NCBI GenBank assembly: GCA_018266845.1
Contig: JAFDZO010000006.1
Location: forward strand, 36,203 to 100,202
Source of the DNA: Bacteroidota bacterium
GTDB lineage: Bacteria > Bacteroidota > Ignavibacteria > Tepidaquicellales > Tepidaquicellaceae
DNA: 64,000 nucleotides
Direction: 5' to 3'
Made by a program: the position numbers and the translations under genes. This document shows positions 44,793 through 52,101 of the stretch, piece by piece. The notes under the pieces are model-generated. The model was given only the letters and a program-made list of their open reading frames with translations, searched no databases and had not been told where the DNA came from. How positions within the stretch are numbered: position 1 is the first letter of the stretch; every line of letters begins with the position of its first letter.

Positions 44793-45791
44793 ATGTCAGA
44801 AACTAAATTGTATAAAGAAGATACTAAAGAAAGTGCTTTACAGTTTGTAAATTACTTGAATATTATATATAAATTTGATAAAGGAATTTATAACTCATCT
44901 AATATTGGTTTAGATGAAAAAAATGATGAGAAGAGAGTGAGATTTATATTAGTTAACCTTCGTAAATGGGCAAAGAATGATGAATTATTTCCATTTGATA
45001 ATCCAAGCTTAGGACCAAACGAAGCAAGTAGAGTATGGCTTAGAGGTTTTTTAATGTGTCTGAAGGGATACATATTATCTCAACTTAAAGTGGAGAAATT
45101 TCCGCATCTTGTAGCTTCTTCTGCCGAAGGAGATTTCACAAAAAACAATATTAGGTGGATTGGACATCTTCATCCACAAGCTATTAATTTAATAAATGAT
45201 TCATTTGTTGAAGAACTTTTAAATTCTCAAACAATAGTTTTAGTAGCCGATATTAGAAAATCTCAGGATTTAATGACATACGGTCCTGATGCTGATTTTT
45301 TTAGAGATAAAGTTTTGGAGTTTACAACTTCTATGCGTAAAATAATAAAATCTCATTATGGTATTTTTGATAAATTTACTGGAGATGGATTTCTTTGTTA
45401 TTTCAATTCATATTTATGTAAAAAATTTAATACAGATCCTTATAAACAATTGATGAGTGCCTGTGATCAAATAATGAAATTTTCTACTAATTTCTTCTTT
45501 GAATGGTCAAAACACATAAGAAAGTTACCACCGAATTCAGCAGGACTTACGTTGGGAATTGATTCAGGAATAGTAAAATTTAGAGATTTAGAAAATCATT
45601 TATTTGCGATAGGTGATGCAATAGTTTGGGCAAACAGGATGAGTAGTTCAGGAAAGAAAAATGAAATTATTTTTAATAATATACCCTACTTTAAGGCACT
45701 TGAAAAATTTCCAAACTTAAAATTTGAAATTTTTGAAAGCAATACTAAAGGAGGAGATCTTTTTACAGCATATAAGTACTTATATAAATAG
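44793..45791 (+). CDS. Class III nucleotidyl cyclase-like protein
   Basis: Read from ATG 44793 the product has 332 residues; an upstream ATG at 44712 would add 27 residues but lacks a ribosome site. Residues 1-140 are helical and unlike known sensors. The cyclase homology domain follows: IVLVADIRKSQDL (metal Asp153), GIFDKFTGDGFLCYF (Lys194, Asp198), LTLGIDSGIVKF and FAIGDAIVWANRMSS (Arg of the transition state). The position normally Asn in VNLAAR is Val here, so it is not a textbook adenylate or guanylate cyclase; a different nucleotide product or altered catalysis is possible. It is far more AT-rich than its neighbours and abuts the acyltransferase by 2 bp. It resembles stand-alone cyclases of Pycsar-type defence loci, but the usual effector is missing. 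Confidence 0.7.
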   Translation: MSETKLYKEDTKESALQFVNYLNIIYKFDKGIYNSSNIGLDEKNDEKRVRFILVNLRKWAKNDELFPFDNPSLGPNEASRVWLRGFLMCLKGYILSQLKVEKFPHLVASSAEGDFTKNNIRWIGHLHPQAINLINDSFVEELLNSQTIVLVADIRKSQDLMTYGPDADFFRDKVLEFTTSMRKIIKSHYGIFDKFTGDGFLCYFNSYLCKKFNTDPYKQLMSACDQIMKFSTNFFFEWSKHIRKLPPNSAGLTLGIDSGIVKFRDLENHLFAIGDAIVWANRMSSSGKKNEIIFNNIPYFKALEKFPNLKFEIFESNTKGGDLFTAYKYLYK

Positions 45792-45793
45792 AT

Positions 45794-46813
45794 TTGCACA
45801 AAAACAATTTTGATTTCCTCCGCCTTATCTTTGCTCTCTGTGTGATTATCACTCACTCTTACACTCTCACGGGCGATGCCGAGACTGACTGGCTTTATAC
45901 TATCACTAAGGGACAGGTATTTTTTTCGTATATCGGTGTGCGGGGATTTTTTGTCATTAGCGGATTTTTGATTTTCCAAAGTATAATGCGAACGGAATCA
46001 ATAATTGATTACTTCCGTAACCGGTGTCTTCGCATTTTTCCGGGACTTGCAGTCGTGCTTGCCCTTACTGTTATCTTTTCATTCTTTTTTTATTCAGGAG
46101 ACTTCCACAGCTACATTACTAATAAATCCGTGTGGACTTACTTTCCTAATAATATAAAGCTATTCAGGCTGCAAGGAACAATACAGGGAGTGTTTGAAAA
46201 TAATCCATATAGGGATGATGTTAACGGCTCGATATGGACAATTCAATATGAGTTTATCTGTTATATTTTAGTCGCTTCCCTCTTTTTTATCAAGAAGAAA
46301 AGCTCGCTGATTGTATCGCTATTTGCTCTCTTTTTTCTGATTTGTAATATTTTCTTTATTAATTCCTTCAAAAAAATTAATTTTATAGTTTTTGGATACG
46401 ATGTTATTGATTTCAGCACATTTTTCTTCGCGGGAGCGGTTTTAGCTAATCTGAAAATTGAAAAGCTGCCATACAGGAAAATAATCATTGCCGCTTCTTT
46501 ATTATCAATGGTAGTTTCCGTTCCTCTCGGTATATTCAGATACACACACCTCTTAGCATTTCCTGTGATTGTGATATTAGCCGGAGTTTCTTCAACAAAG
46601 CTGCTCACAAATTTTACCACAAAAGCCGGAGACCTTTCATACGGCATTTATATATATGCCTTTATTATCCAGCAGGCTCTTTTTCATTTTTTTAAAATAG
46701 GAAAGTGGGAGATGACTCTATGGGCTTCTGCTATCTCAATGATTTTTGGGTATTTATCATGGCATTTTATTGAAAAACCATCGCTCCGGTTTAAGAGGCA
46801 TTCCCAAAAATAA
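45794..46813 (+). CDS. Acyltransferase 3 family membrane protein
   Basis: The 339-residue product has the acyltransferase-3 plan of about ten transmembrane helices: FDFLRLIFALCVIITHSYTL (with the key His), YIGVRGFFVISGFLIF, YFRNRCLRIFPGL, SIWTIQYEFICY and the closing YLSWHFIEKPSLRFK. Members acetylate or otherwise acylate sugars of surface polymers. The start is TTG at 45794, 2 bp after the cyclase-like gene stop, suggesting coupled translation. Its base composition is closer to that of the surrounding genome than that of the cyclase gene. Confidence 0.85.
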   Translation: MHKNNFDFLRLIFALCVIITHSYTLTGDAETDWLYTITKGQVFFSYIGVRGFFVISGFLIFQSIMRTESIIDYFRNRCLRIFPGLAVVLALTVIFSFFFYSGDFHSYITNKSVWTYFPNNIKLFRLQGTIQGVFENNPYRDDVNGSIWTIQYEFICYILVASLFFIKKKSSLIVSLFALFFLICNIFFINSFKKINFIVFGYDVIDFSTFFFAGAVLANLKIEKLPYRKIIIAASLLSMVVSVPLGIFRYTHLLAFPVIVILAGVSSTKLLTNFTTKAGDLSYGIYIYAFIIQQALFHFFKIGKWEMTLWASAISMIFGYLSWHFIEKPSLRFKRHSQK

Positions 46814-46874
46814 GTCAGAGCTTTATTCGATTCCGTTAATAAACGTTGTGTCAAGTAAAATTTAAAAAAAATAT

Positions 46875-46892
46875 CCTATTACTATTAATAGG
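46875..46892. promoter_or_regulatory. Operator-like dyad, copy B
   Basis: CCTATTACTATTAATAGG: perfect seven-base arms around CTAT. Compare the dyad at 31798-31815. An AT-rich stretch (TTTTATAACTC) follows at a spacing that would suit a regulated promoter. Confidence 0.4.
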
Positions 46893-47093
46893 TCAAATCT
46901 AATTTTATAACTCTAAATATTTCCCTATATTATACTCAGACAGCTGCGCAATAAACAGAATGAGAAGCAGCGAAAATGTGATTAAACTAACCGGTTATTG
47001 CTGTTTTGCAGCATTAGCGAAGCGGAATTAAAAACTGATATTACAATATTTAACGCTCAACTTTACATAATAACCCGACAAAAATACTACAAT

Positions 47094-47250
47094 ATGGAGA
47101 CAGCAAAAGAGACAAAAGAGAGAAATGATAACCGGTGGAAATTAGGTCATAACAAAATTTCAATTCAATCTCGGCAAAACAGTAATCACTTTTAGTCGTA
47201 ATACACTTAATATGCAGAAAATTTTAAGATACAATTATTCTGCAAAATAA
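47094..47250 (+). pseudogene. Possible frameshifted relative of the small ORF at 31504
   Basis: From ATG 47094 the frame reads METAKETKERNDNRWKLGHNK and then fails, while the +1 frame continues FNLGKTVITFSRNTL to TAA at 47250. This resembles FKLGKTLISSYKNAKSTL of the 64-residue protein at 31504-31698, and the underlying DNA (GGCAAAACAGTAATCACTT) is also similar. One frameshift would restore a protein of about the same size. The match is short, so this may be chance. Confidence 0.25.
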
Positions 47251-47612
47251 TGTTTCTCAAAACTACTTTGGCATAAGTTTTCAATTTTAGGGCGGGAAAA
47301 AATAAAAAAAATTATTTATATTTTACTGTTATAATAGTTGTTTTTAATATTTGAGTATTTTTAATAATTTATGAAAAAATTTCCTTAATTTTAGTCTTTA
47401 AACAAAGATTAGAGCAGTAAAGTGCGCTGATAAGTCCCTTGCTTATTAAATCTAAAATCAGTACTTTAAACGCTTTATATCGTAACAAGACAATTTTTCT
47501 TAATATCGTTCTTTAGTATATTTTAAACTCAAACGGAGAATTAAGACTAAGATTTTAAGCCGCTCGGTCAGCGCGCTTTCCTGAGTGTTTGAATATCAAA
47601 CAGTAAACATAA

Positions 47613-47620
47613 AAAGGAGA
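47613..47620 (+). promoter_or_regulatory. Ribosome binding site of rlpA
   Basis: AAAGGAGA, three bases before TTG 47624. It decides against the GTG frame opening at 47585. Confidence 0.65.
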
Positions 47621-47623
47621 CAC

Positions 47624-48547
47624 TTGACCAAACTTAAAATTAAGGCGATACTTTTTTGCATTATCGCATTAGTTTTAGTTAATCCAGTTACAGGCACAGG
47701 CAGCAATTTATTCGCAAGGACTTCAAATCTTGACCCGGACTTTGTACAGGAGGGCGAGGCTTCGTGGTATGGCCCAGGATTTCATGGTCGTAAAACCGCT
47801 TCAGGAGAGCGATTTAACACCAATGAAATGACGGCAGCTCACAAAACCCTACCCTTTGGCACTGTACTCAAAGTAACCAACCTCTCCAACGATAAGACTG
47901 TTATCGTTACAATTAATGACAGAGGTCCTTATGTAAGAGGCAGAATAATTGATCTCTCCAAAGCAGCAAAAGATGCGCTTGAAATGGGCGGAACAGCTCA
48001 GGTAAGACTTGAAGTCTATAATCCTGAGAATGATGAAACAACGCCGGAAGATCTAACCCCTCTTAATATTTTTGAAGAAACGCTTGCAAGTAAATCAAAA
48101 GTATTCATTGAATACTTTAAAGATGAAACTAATGGAAATCAGACCGGAATCTCGGGTGAGGACCTGAACAACATCTTTAAAAACTTTAAAACTGTCAGAA
48201 TCAAAGTTCTGACGCCTGATGCTAAAACCGCAAACTCCAGAATTTATCAGGAAGTTACGGCAGAAAATACTAACTATCTTGATATTACATCAAGGGTTAA
48301 ATTCCTCACGGGCTATACAATAGACCTCGGAACATTTTCGGATAAAGCCGAAGCGGAGAAATTAATTGGATTATTAGAGTCTGAGAACTTCACAACATTG
48401 TACTTTGAAGAAATACATAATCAGAACTCTGTTAAATTCCGTCTTTTGACAGGCAACTACGATAACTACGAAGGTGCCGTTAAAGACTATAACGTTTTAG
48501 TTGATTTAAAACAATCACCGAAAATCGTTAAAATAGGAATTAACTAA
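47624..48547 (+). CDS. rlpA: RlpA-like septal ring lytic transglycosylase with SPOR domain
   Basis: The 307-residue product has a signal peptide (IKAILFCIIALVLVNPVTG), a double-psi barrel with the RlpA signature EGEASWYGPGFHGRKTASG, FNTNEMTAAHKTLPFGT and INDRGPYVRGRIIDLS, and a C-terminal SPOR domain (YTIDLGTFSDKAEAEKLIG) for binding denuded peptidoglycan. It cleaves naked glycan strands in the periplasm. TTG at 47624 is chosen because AAAGGAGA precedes it and the signal peptide then starts properly. A terminator follows at 48554-48591. Confidence 0.9.
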   Translation: MTKLKIKAILFCIIALVLVNPVTGTGSNLFARTSNLDPDFVQEGEASWYGPGFHGRKTASGERFNTNEMTAAHKTLPFGTVLKVTNLSNDKTVIVTINDRGPYVRGRIIDLSKAAKDALEMGGTAQVRLEVYNPENDETTPEDLTPLNIFEETLASKSKVFIEYFKDETNGNQTGISGEDLNNIFKNFKTVRIKVLTPDAKTANSRIYQEVTAENTNYLDITSRVKFLTGYTIDLGTFSDKAEAEKLIGLLESENFTTLYFEEIHNQNSVKFRLLTGNYDNYEGAVKDYNVLVDLKQSPKIVKIGIN

Positions 48548-48553
48548 AAAATT

Positions 48554-48591
48554 AAAAAAGCCATCTTGAAGAAAATCAGGATGGCTTTTTT
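48554..48591. terminator. Bidirectional terminator between rlpA and a T9SS gene
   Basis: A 12-bp perfect stem, AAAAAAGCCATC (48554-48565) with GATGGCTTTTTT (48580-48591); TTGA/TCAG can extend it inward. T runs on both strands serve the two converging genes. Confidence 0.9.
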
Positions 48592-48618
48592 GTTTTATAT
48601 AAAAATTTTATAACTATT

Positions 48619-49548
48619 CTACTTCAGCAGTATCATCTTCTTTGTTTCTATAAATCCATCTGTTTTTAACTGGTAAAAATATACACCGCTTGGCAATTCA
48701 CTTGCATTGAAATCGTACGAGTAACTTCCAGCAGATAACTTTTCATTTACTAAAGTCCTTACTTCCCTTCCTGTGATGTCAAATACTTTTAACGAAGCAA
48801 AAGCAGAATTCTTCAAATCAAAATTTATTTTTGTAGTTGGGTTGAATGGGTTTGGGTAGTTTTGAGAAAGCTTATAATCGGCTATAAGACTTGACTCACC
48901 TAAATTAGATATTTCTGTAGTGACTCCATATGTTGAATCACCTATGTGACAGCCAAGTAAGGTTATTATTTCTGACGAGCTATAATGTCCTGCATTTAAA
49001 ACATAACTATAGAAGGATTGCCCGATATTATAAACATATCGATTTTGATATATTTGAACTGATGTATGCCTTGTAAAATTCTCTTGTTTAGCATATATAT
49101 TGAAAATTAGAATATTGGAAGTATCAGATAAAACTTTACTTTCATTATTGCATAAATAGTTGTTTTGATTGTTAATTTTAGCATTCAAACTGTCTATTAA
49201 ATCTTCATTCCTATTAAATGTCTGGCAACTATTAAGATTATAATTAAATACATTGCCAGAAATCGAATCAATTCTTGTATAAGCATGATTGGTATCTCTA
49301 GAATTACTTATTTTAAAATAAAAATGTCCATTCATTCTAACAGTATCAATAATGCTGACTCTATAATAAAAAGATCCACTTCCTCCTAGATTAGAATATG
49401 AATCTTTATAAAACCAAAAATTACCAATTTTCAATGGAAAATAATTAAATAAAGAATCAATACTCATTGATTGAACAAAGTGAGGTGATATTAGTAAAGC
49501 AAAAAATAATAATGTAAAAATTTTGAAAGGCAGATTTGAGCTTCTCAT
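48619..49548 (-). CDS. Secreted protein with T9SS sorting domain
   Basis: The 309-residue product begins at ATG 49548 with AAGGAGAAAG directly upstream and a signal peptide (KIFTLLFFALLISPHFVQS). The middle (FPLKIGNFWFYKDSYSNLGG) resembles surface proteins that start with a W-Y rich beta domain. The last 80 residues are a T9SS type A domain (SQNYPNPFNPTTKINFDL, SGVYFYQLKTDGFIETKKM). A longer frame opens at 49695, but those extra codons translate heptamer repeat DNA (QLRVSNYELRVT) and overlap the amidase gene. The function is unknown. Confidence 0.87.
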   Translation of the reverse strand: MRSSNLPFKIFTLLFFALLISPHFVQSMSIDSLFNYFPLKIGNFWFYKDSYSNLGGSGSFYYRVSIIDTVRMNGHFYFKISNSRDTNHAYTRIDSISGNVFNYNLNSCQTFNRNEDLIDSLNAKINNQNNYLCNNESKVLSDTSNILIFNIYAKQENFTRHTSVQIYQNRYVYNIGQSFYSYVLNAGHYSSSEIITLLGCHIGDSTYGVTTEISNLGESSLIADYKLSQNYPNPFNPTTKINFDLKNSAFASLKVFDITGREVRTLVNEKLSAGSYSYDFNASELPSGVYFYQLKTDGFIETKKMILLK

Positions 49549-49550
49549 AG

Positions 49551-49560
49551 CTTTCTCCTT
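49551..49560 (-). promoter_or_regulatory. Ribosome binding site fixing the start at 49548
   Basis: AAGGAGAAAG, two bases before ATG 49548 on the minus strand. Confidence 0.65.
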
Positions 49561-49639
49561 TAATGTTCTTTGAAAAAGATTTAACTTTAAATTATTTTTA
49601 GTTCTTGAAATTATAAAGGTATAAATTGAGTACAACGTT

Positions 49640-49680
49640 ACTCGTAATTCGTAATTTGAAACTCGTAATTGTTCAATAAG
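49640..49680. repeat. Degenerate heptamer run at the end of the amidase gene
   Basis: Several near-copies of CTCGTAATT/CGTAATT in tandem, running up to the amidase stop codon. In reverse it can be read as LRVxNYE, which explains the false extension of the T9SS frame. Confidence 0.55.
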
Positions 49681-50482
49681 AGTTTTCCCACTCATAGTCC
49701 ATCTTAAAATACCTGATGGCTTTATAAATGGAACGCGCTATATCGTACTGCCCGTCTTTTGAACGGAGGTATGCTTCATCCTTTGTATTGGAAAGAAATC
49801 CGCACTCGACAAGCACGGAAGGCATCGAAGAAGTGTAATTGACAACAAACTGCTCTTCTTTTATTCCGCGGTTCTCTAATTGAGTTGTTTTGGTAAGTTC
49901 TGTCTGTAGAATTGAGGCAAATCTTTCTGAATATCTTCTGTATGCGTTTGAATACATCGAAGATAAAATGAAATCGTTTTGAAATGCCGTTTTCCCTCTG
50001 GTGGAATCCATATTATCCCTTAATAACAAATTTTCCCCCTGTGTTATTTTCACTGCATCGTTCGACTTCACCGCATCCATTACATAAACTTCAAAACCGG
50101 ACTTATCGCTTTCCTCCGGCAGCTTTGAGTTGCAATGAACACTTACAAATAATTTCCCTTTTTTTGAATTTGCAATGCGACCTCTTTCTTTTAAGTCAAT
50201 AAATGTATCATCATCTCGCGTCATATATACTTCCATATCGGAATAATTTTTCCGCAGCATCTCAGCCAGATATTTCGCTATAAGCAGGTTATAATTTTTT
50301 TCGGGAATTTTTGTAATGCTCGTGCTGCCCGGGTCTTTACCTCCATGCCCTGCGTCAATAATCACGACATCTATTTTACTTCCTTCTTTTCGCAAATTAA
50401 TCTGGCTTTCGCCCCGATTAAAAATTATAACCGAAGCTAAGCTCAAAACAAGTAACGATATGAAGAAAAATTTTAGTCTCAT
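49673..50482 (-). CDS. N-acetylmuramoyl-L-alanine amidase (AmiC type)
   Basis: The 269-residue product has a signal/anchor helix (FFFISLLVLSLASVIIF) and an Amidase_3 domain. Zinc ligands are His in VVIIDAGHGGKDPG, Glu in PEKNYNLL and His in FVSVHCNSKL; the catalytic Glu is in VLVECGFLSN. It hydrolyses the bond between MurNAc and the stem peptide during cell separation. It is about 36 bp downstream of yajQ, in a run of housekeeping genes. Confidence 0.93.
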   Translation of the reverse strand: MRLKFFFISLLVLSLASVIIFNRGESQINLRKEGSKIDVVIIDAGHGGKDPGSTSITKIPEKNYNLLIAKYLAEMLRKNYSDMEVYMTRDDDTFIDLKERGRIANSKKGKLFVSVHCNSKLPEESDKSGFEVYVMDAVKSNDAVKITQGENLLLRDNMDSTRGKTAFQNDFILSSMYSNAYRRYSERFASILQTELTKTTQLENRGIKEEQFVVNYTSSMPSVLVECGFLSNTKDEAYLRSKDGQYDIARSIYKAIRYFKMDYEWENSY

Positions 50483-50518
50483 TTTTTCTGATAACTATCA
50501 ACTGACAACAAACAACTA

Positions 50519-51019
50519 CTAACGGTAATTTGTTATTTGAAACGCAAAATCCAAATCTGCACCGTTCAGCATTTTTATTACGGACTGCAAATCGTCCTTT
50601 GATTTTCCCTGCACCCTCACCTGTTCATCCTGAATGCTTGCATTCACTTTTATCTTCATATCCTTTATCATCTTTGTAATTTTCTTTGCGTTTTCTTTGT
50701 CTATTCCTGCCTGCAAAGTTATTTCCTGCTTTGCAGTTCCCATTCCGCTGCCTTGCTCGATGTTTCCGTATTTAAGGGCTTTGATTGAGATTCCTCTCTT
50801 AATCATTTTATTTTGAAGAATGTCGTTAACTGTTTTTACTCTGAACTCGTCAGCGGAAACCACATTAATTTTTTTATCTTTTTTATTAAGTGTGATTTCG
50901 CTTTTGCTGTCTTTTAAATCATATCTTTGATGAATTTCTTTCGATGCCTGATTGATTGCGTTATCTACTTCCTGCAAATCAATTTCTGAAACTATATCGA
51001 ATGAGTATGTATCTGCCAT
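50519..51019 (-). CDS. yajQ: YajQ family nucleotide-binding protein
   Basis: The 166-residue product matches the UPF0234/YajQ family throughout: YSFDIVSEIDLQEVDNAIN, KEIHQRYDLKDSKSEI, and the closing MLNGADLDFAFQITNYR. Family members bind cyclic di-GMP or nucleic acids. The length is typical. It lies 15 bp downstream of yraN on the same strand. Confidence 0.95.
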   Translation of the reverse strand: MADTYSFDIVSEIDLQEVDNAINQASKEIHQRYDLKDSKSEITLNKKDKKINVVSADEFRVKTVNDILQNKMIKRGISIKALKYGNIEQGSGMGTAKQEITLQAGIDKENAKKITKMIKDMKIKVNASIQDEQVRVQGKSKDDLQSVIKMLNGADLDFAFQITNYR

Positions 51020-51034
51020 TTTATATTTATTAAT

Positions 51035-51421
51035 TTAATAGAATGCGTTTGGAATGTGTACAATATTTTTTTCGTTTCCAATAAGGTAAACCACAATTAC
51101 ATCCAGCCTTACCTGATAATTTCTGTAAAATTCGTTTTCCAATAAAAATCCTTCCGCAGCTTTTCTTATCTGAGCCTGTTTCTTAGAATCAACGGATTCT
51201 TCACCTTCACCAAACTTCTTGCTTCGTCTTGTCTTTACTTCTGCAAAAATTATTTCTGCGCATTTTCCTTCCCCTCTTGAAAATATTAAATCCGCCTCTG
51301 CCCTATCGTATCTGTAATTATTTTTTATAAATTCGTATCCTTCATTTATCATAAAATCTTTTGCAATCAGCTCGCCCGCCTTTCCTATTCTGTTTTTATA
51401 TATGCAAGATTTGTTTTGCAT
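51035..51421 (-). CDS. YraN family (UPF0102) nuclease-like protein
   Basis: The 128-residue product has GKAGELIAKDFMINEGYEFI and the PD-(D/E)XK-like site AEADLIFSRGEGKC ... IIFAEVKTRRSKKFG (Asp, Glu-x-Lys). YraN is usually next to rnhB, as here. The start overlaps rnhB by 26 bp. The function is unproven, perhaps DNA processing. Confidence 0.9.
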   Translation of the reverse strand: MQNKSCIYKNRIGKAGELIAKDFMINEGYEFIKNNYRYDRAEADLIFSRGEGKCAEIIFAEVKTRRSKKFGEGEESVDSKKQAQIRKAAEGFLLENEFYRNYQVRLDVIVVYLIGNEKNIVHIPNAFY

Positions 51422-51992
51422 TTTCTACTGTAAAATTCCTGCAAAAAGTTTTTCTGTGTATGGGAGATAAGCCGAATTCTTTTATCAATGCAATATGCTC
51501 TTTAGTTCCGTAGCCTTTATGCTTTGCAAATTTATATTGCGGATAAATCTCATCATGTTTTTTCATTATTCTATCGCGCGTAACTTTTGCTAAAATAGAG
51601 GCGCATGAGATTTCAAAAATCTTGTCATCGCCGTCAACAATAGTTTCAAAATTTAGTTCCGATTCTCGTCCGTTTTCTAATTTAAAATATTTCCCGTCAA
51701 TTAAAAACTTAGCGCATTTATCTTTTAAGCTAAATGCAATTTCTCCCATCGCTCTCATAGTAGAGGCAAGAATATTTATCTCATCTATAATATCATGTTC
51801 AATTTTTGTTATGAAAAACTCTCCGCCTGAATTTACAATTTCATCAAATAAATTTTCCCTTTGCGCTTCATTAAGTTTTTTTGAATCCTTAATGGAGTCA
51901 TTGAAAAAATTATTTGTATTAATAAATCCCGCTGCAACAACCGGACCCGCCAGCGGTCCCCTGCCTGCCTCATCTATTCCGCAAATAAGCAT
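51396..51992 (-). CDS. rnhB: Ribonuclease HII
   Basis: The 198-residue product removes RNA from RNA-DNA hybrids. ICGIDEAGRGPLAGPVVAAG gives the catalytic Asp-Glu pair, LIDGKYFKL the next Asp region, and EISCASILAKVTRDRIM is the family signature with KHKGYGTKEH. It is first in the rnhB-yraN-yajQ-amidase run. Confidence 0.95.
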   Translation of the reverse strand: MLICGIDEAGRGPLAGPVVAAGFINTNNFFNDSIKDSKKLNEAQRENLFDEIVNSGGEFFITKIEHDIIDEINILASTMRAMGEIAFSLKDKCAKFLIDGKYFKLENGRESELNFETIVDGDDKIFEISCASILAKVTRDRIMKKHDEIYPQYKFAKHKGYGTKEHIALIKEFGLSPIHRKTFCRNFTVENAKQILHI

Positions 51993-52055
51993 TTATTAAA
52001 TATTGGAAATCATTTAATAGATTAATGTAAACTTTCAGTTATTAATACTCCTTTT

Positions 52056-52101
52056 ATCTGAAATCTGAAATCTGAAATCTGAAATCTGAAATCTGAAATC
52101 T
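52056..52101. repeat. Tandem ATCTGAA heptamer array
   Basis: Six full copies and a partial one of ATCTGAA. The array ends exactly at the stop codon of the cyanophycin synthetase gene. Confidence 0.9.

Larger units (their letters stand above)
46814..47623. other. Long spacer with an operator-like dyad and a possible gene relic
   Basis: This 810-bp spacer holds the dyad at 46875-46892 and a decayed small ORF (47094-47250). From 47251 to 47610 it is AT-rich leader-like DNA before rlpA in which I recognise no structured RNA family. Confidence 0.6.

Noticed and set aside
44793..46813. Calling the pair a Pycsar system
   Set aside because: The cyclase motif set is suggestive, but the neighbour is an acyltransferase and no TIR or transmembrane nucleotide-binding effector is present.
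47585..47623. GTG start for rlpA
   Set aside because: The 13 extra residues precede the signal peptide and include the ribosome site of TTG 47624.
48619..49695. Longer T9SS frame starting at 49695
   Set aside because: Extra codons translate heptamer repeat DNA and overlap the amidase gene; a good ribosome site and signal peptide mark 49548.
52056..52101. Possible CRISPR array
   Set aside because: Units are seven bases with no spacers; it is a simple tandem repeat.
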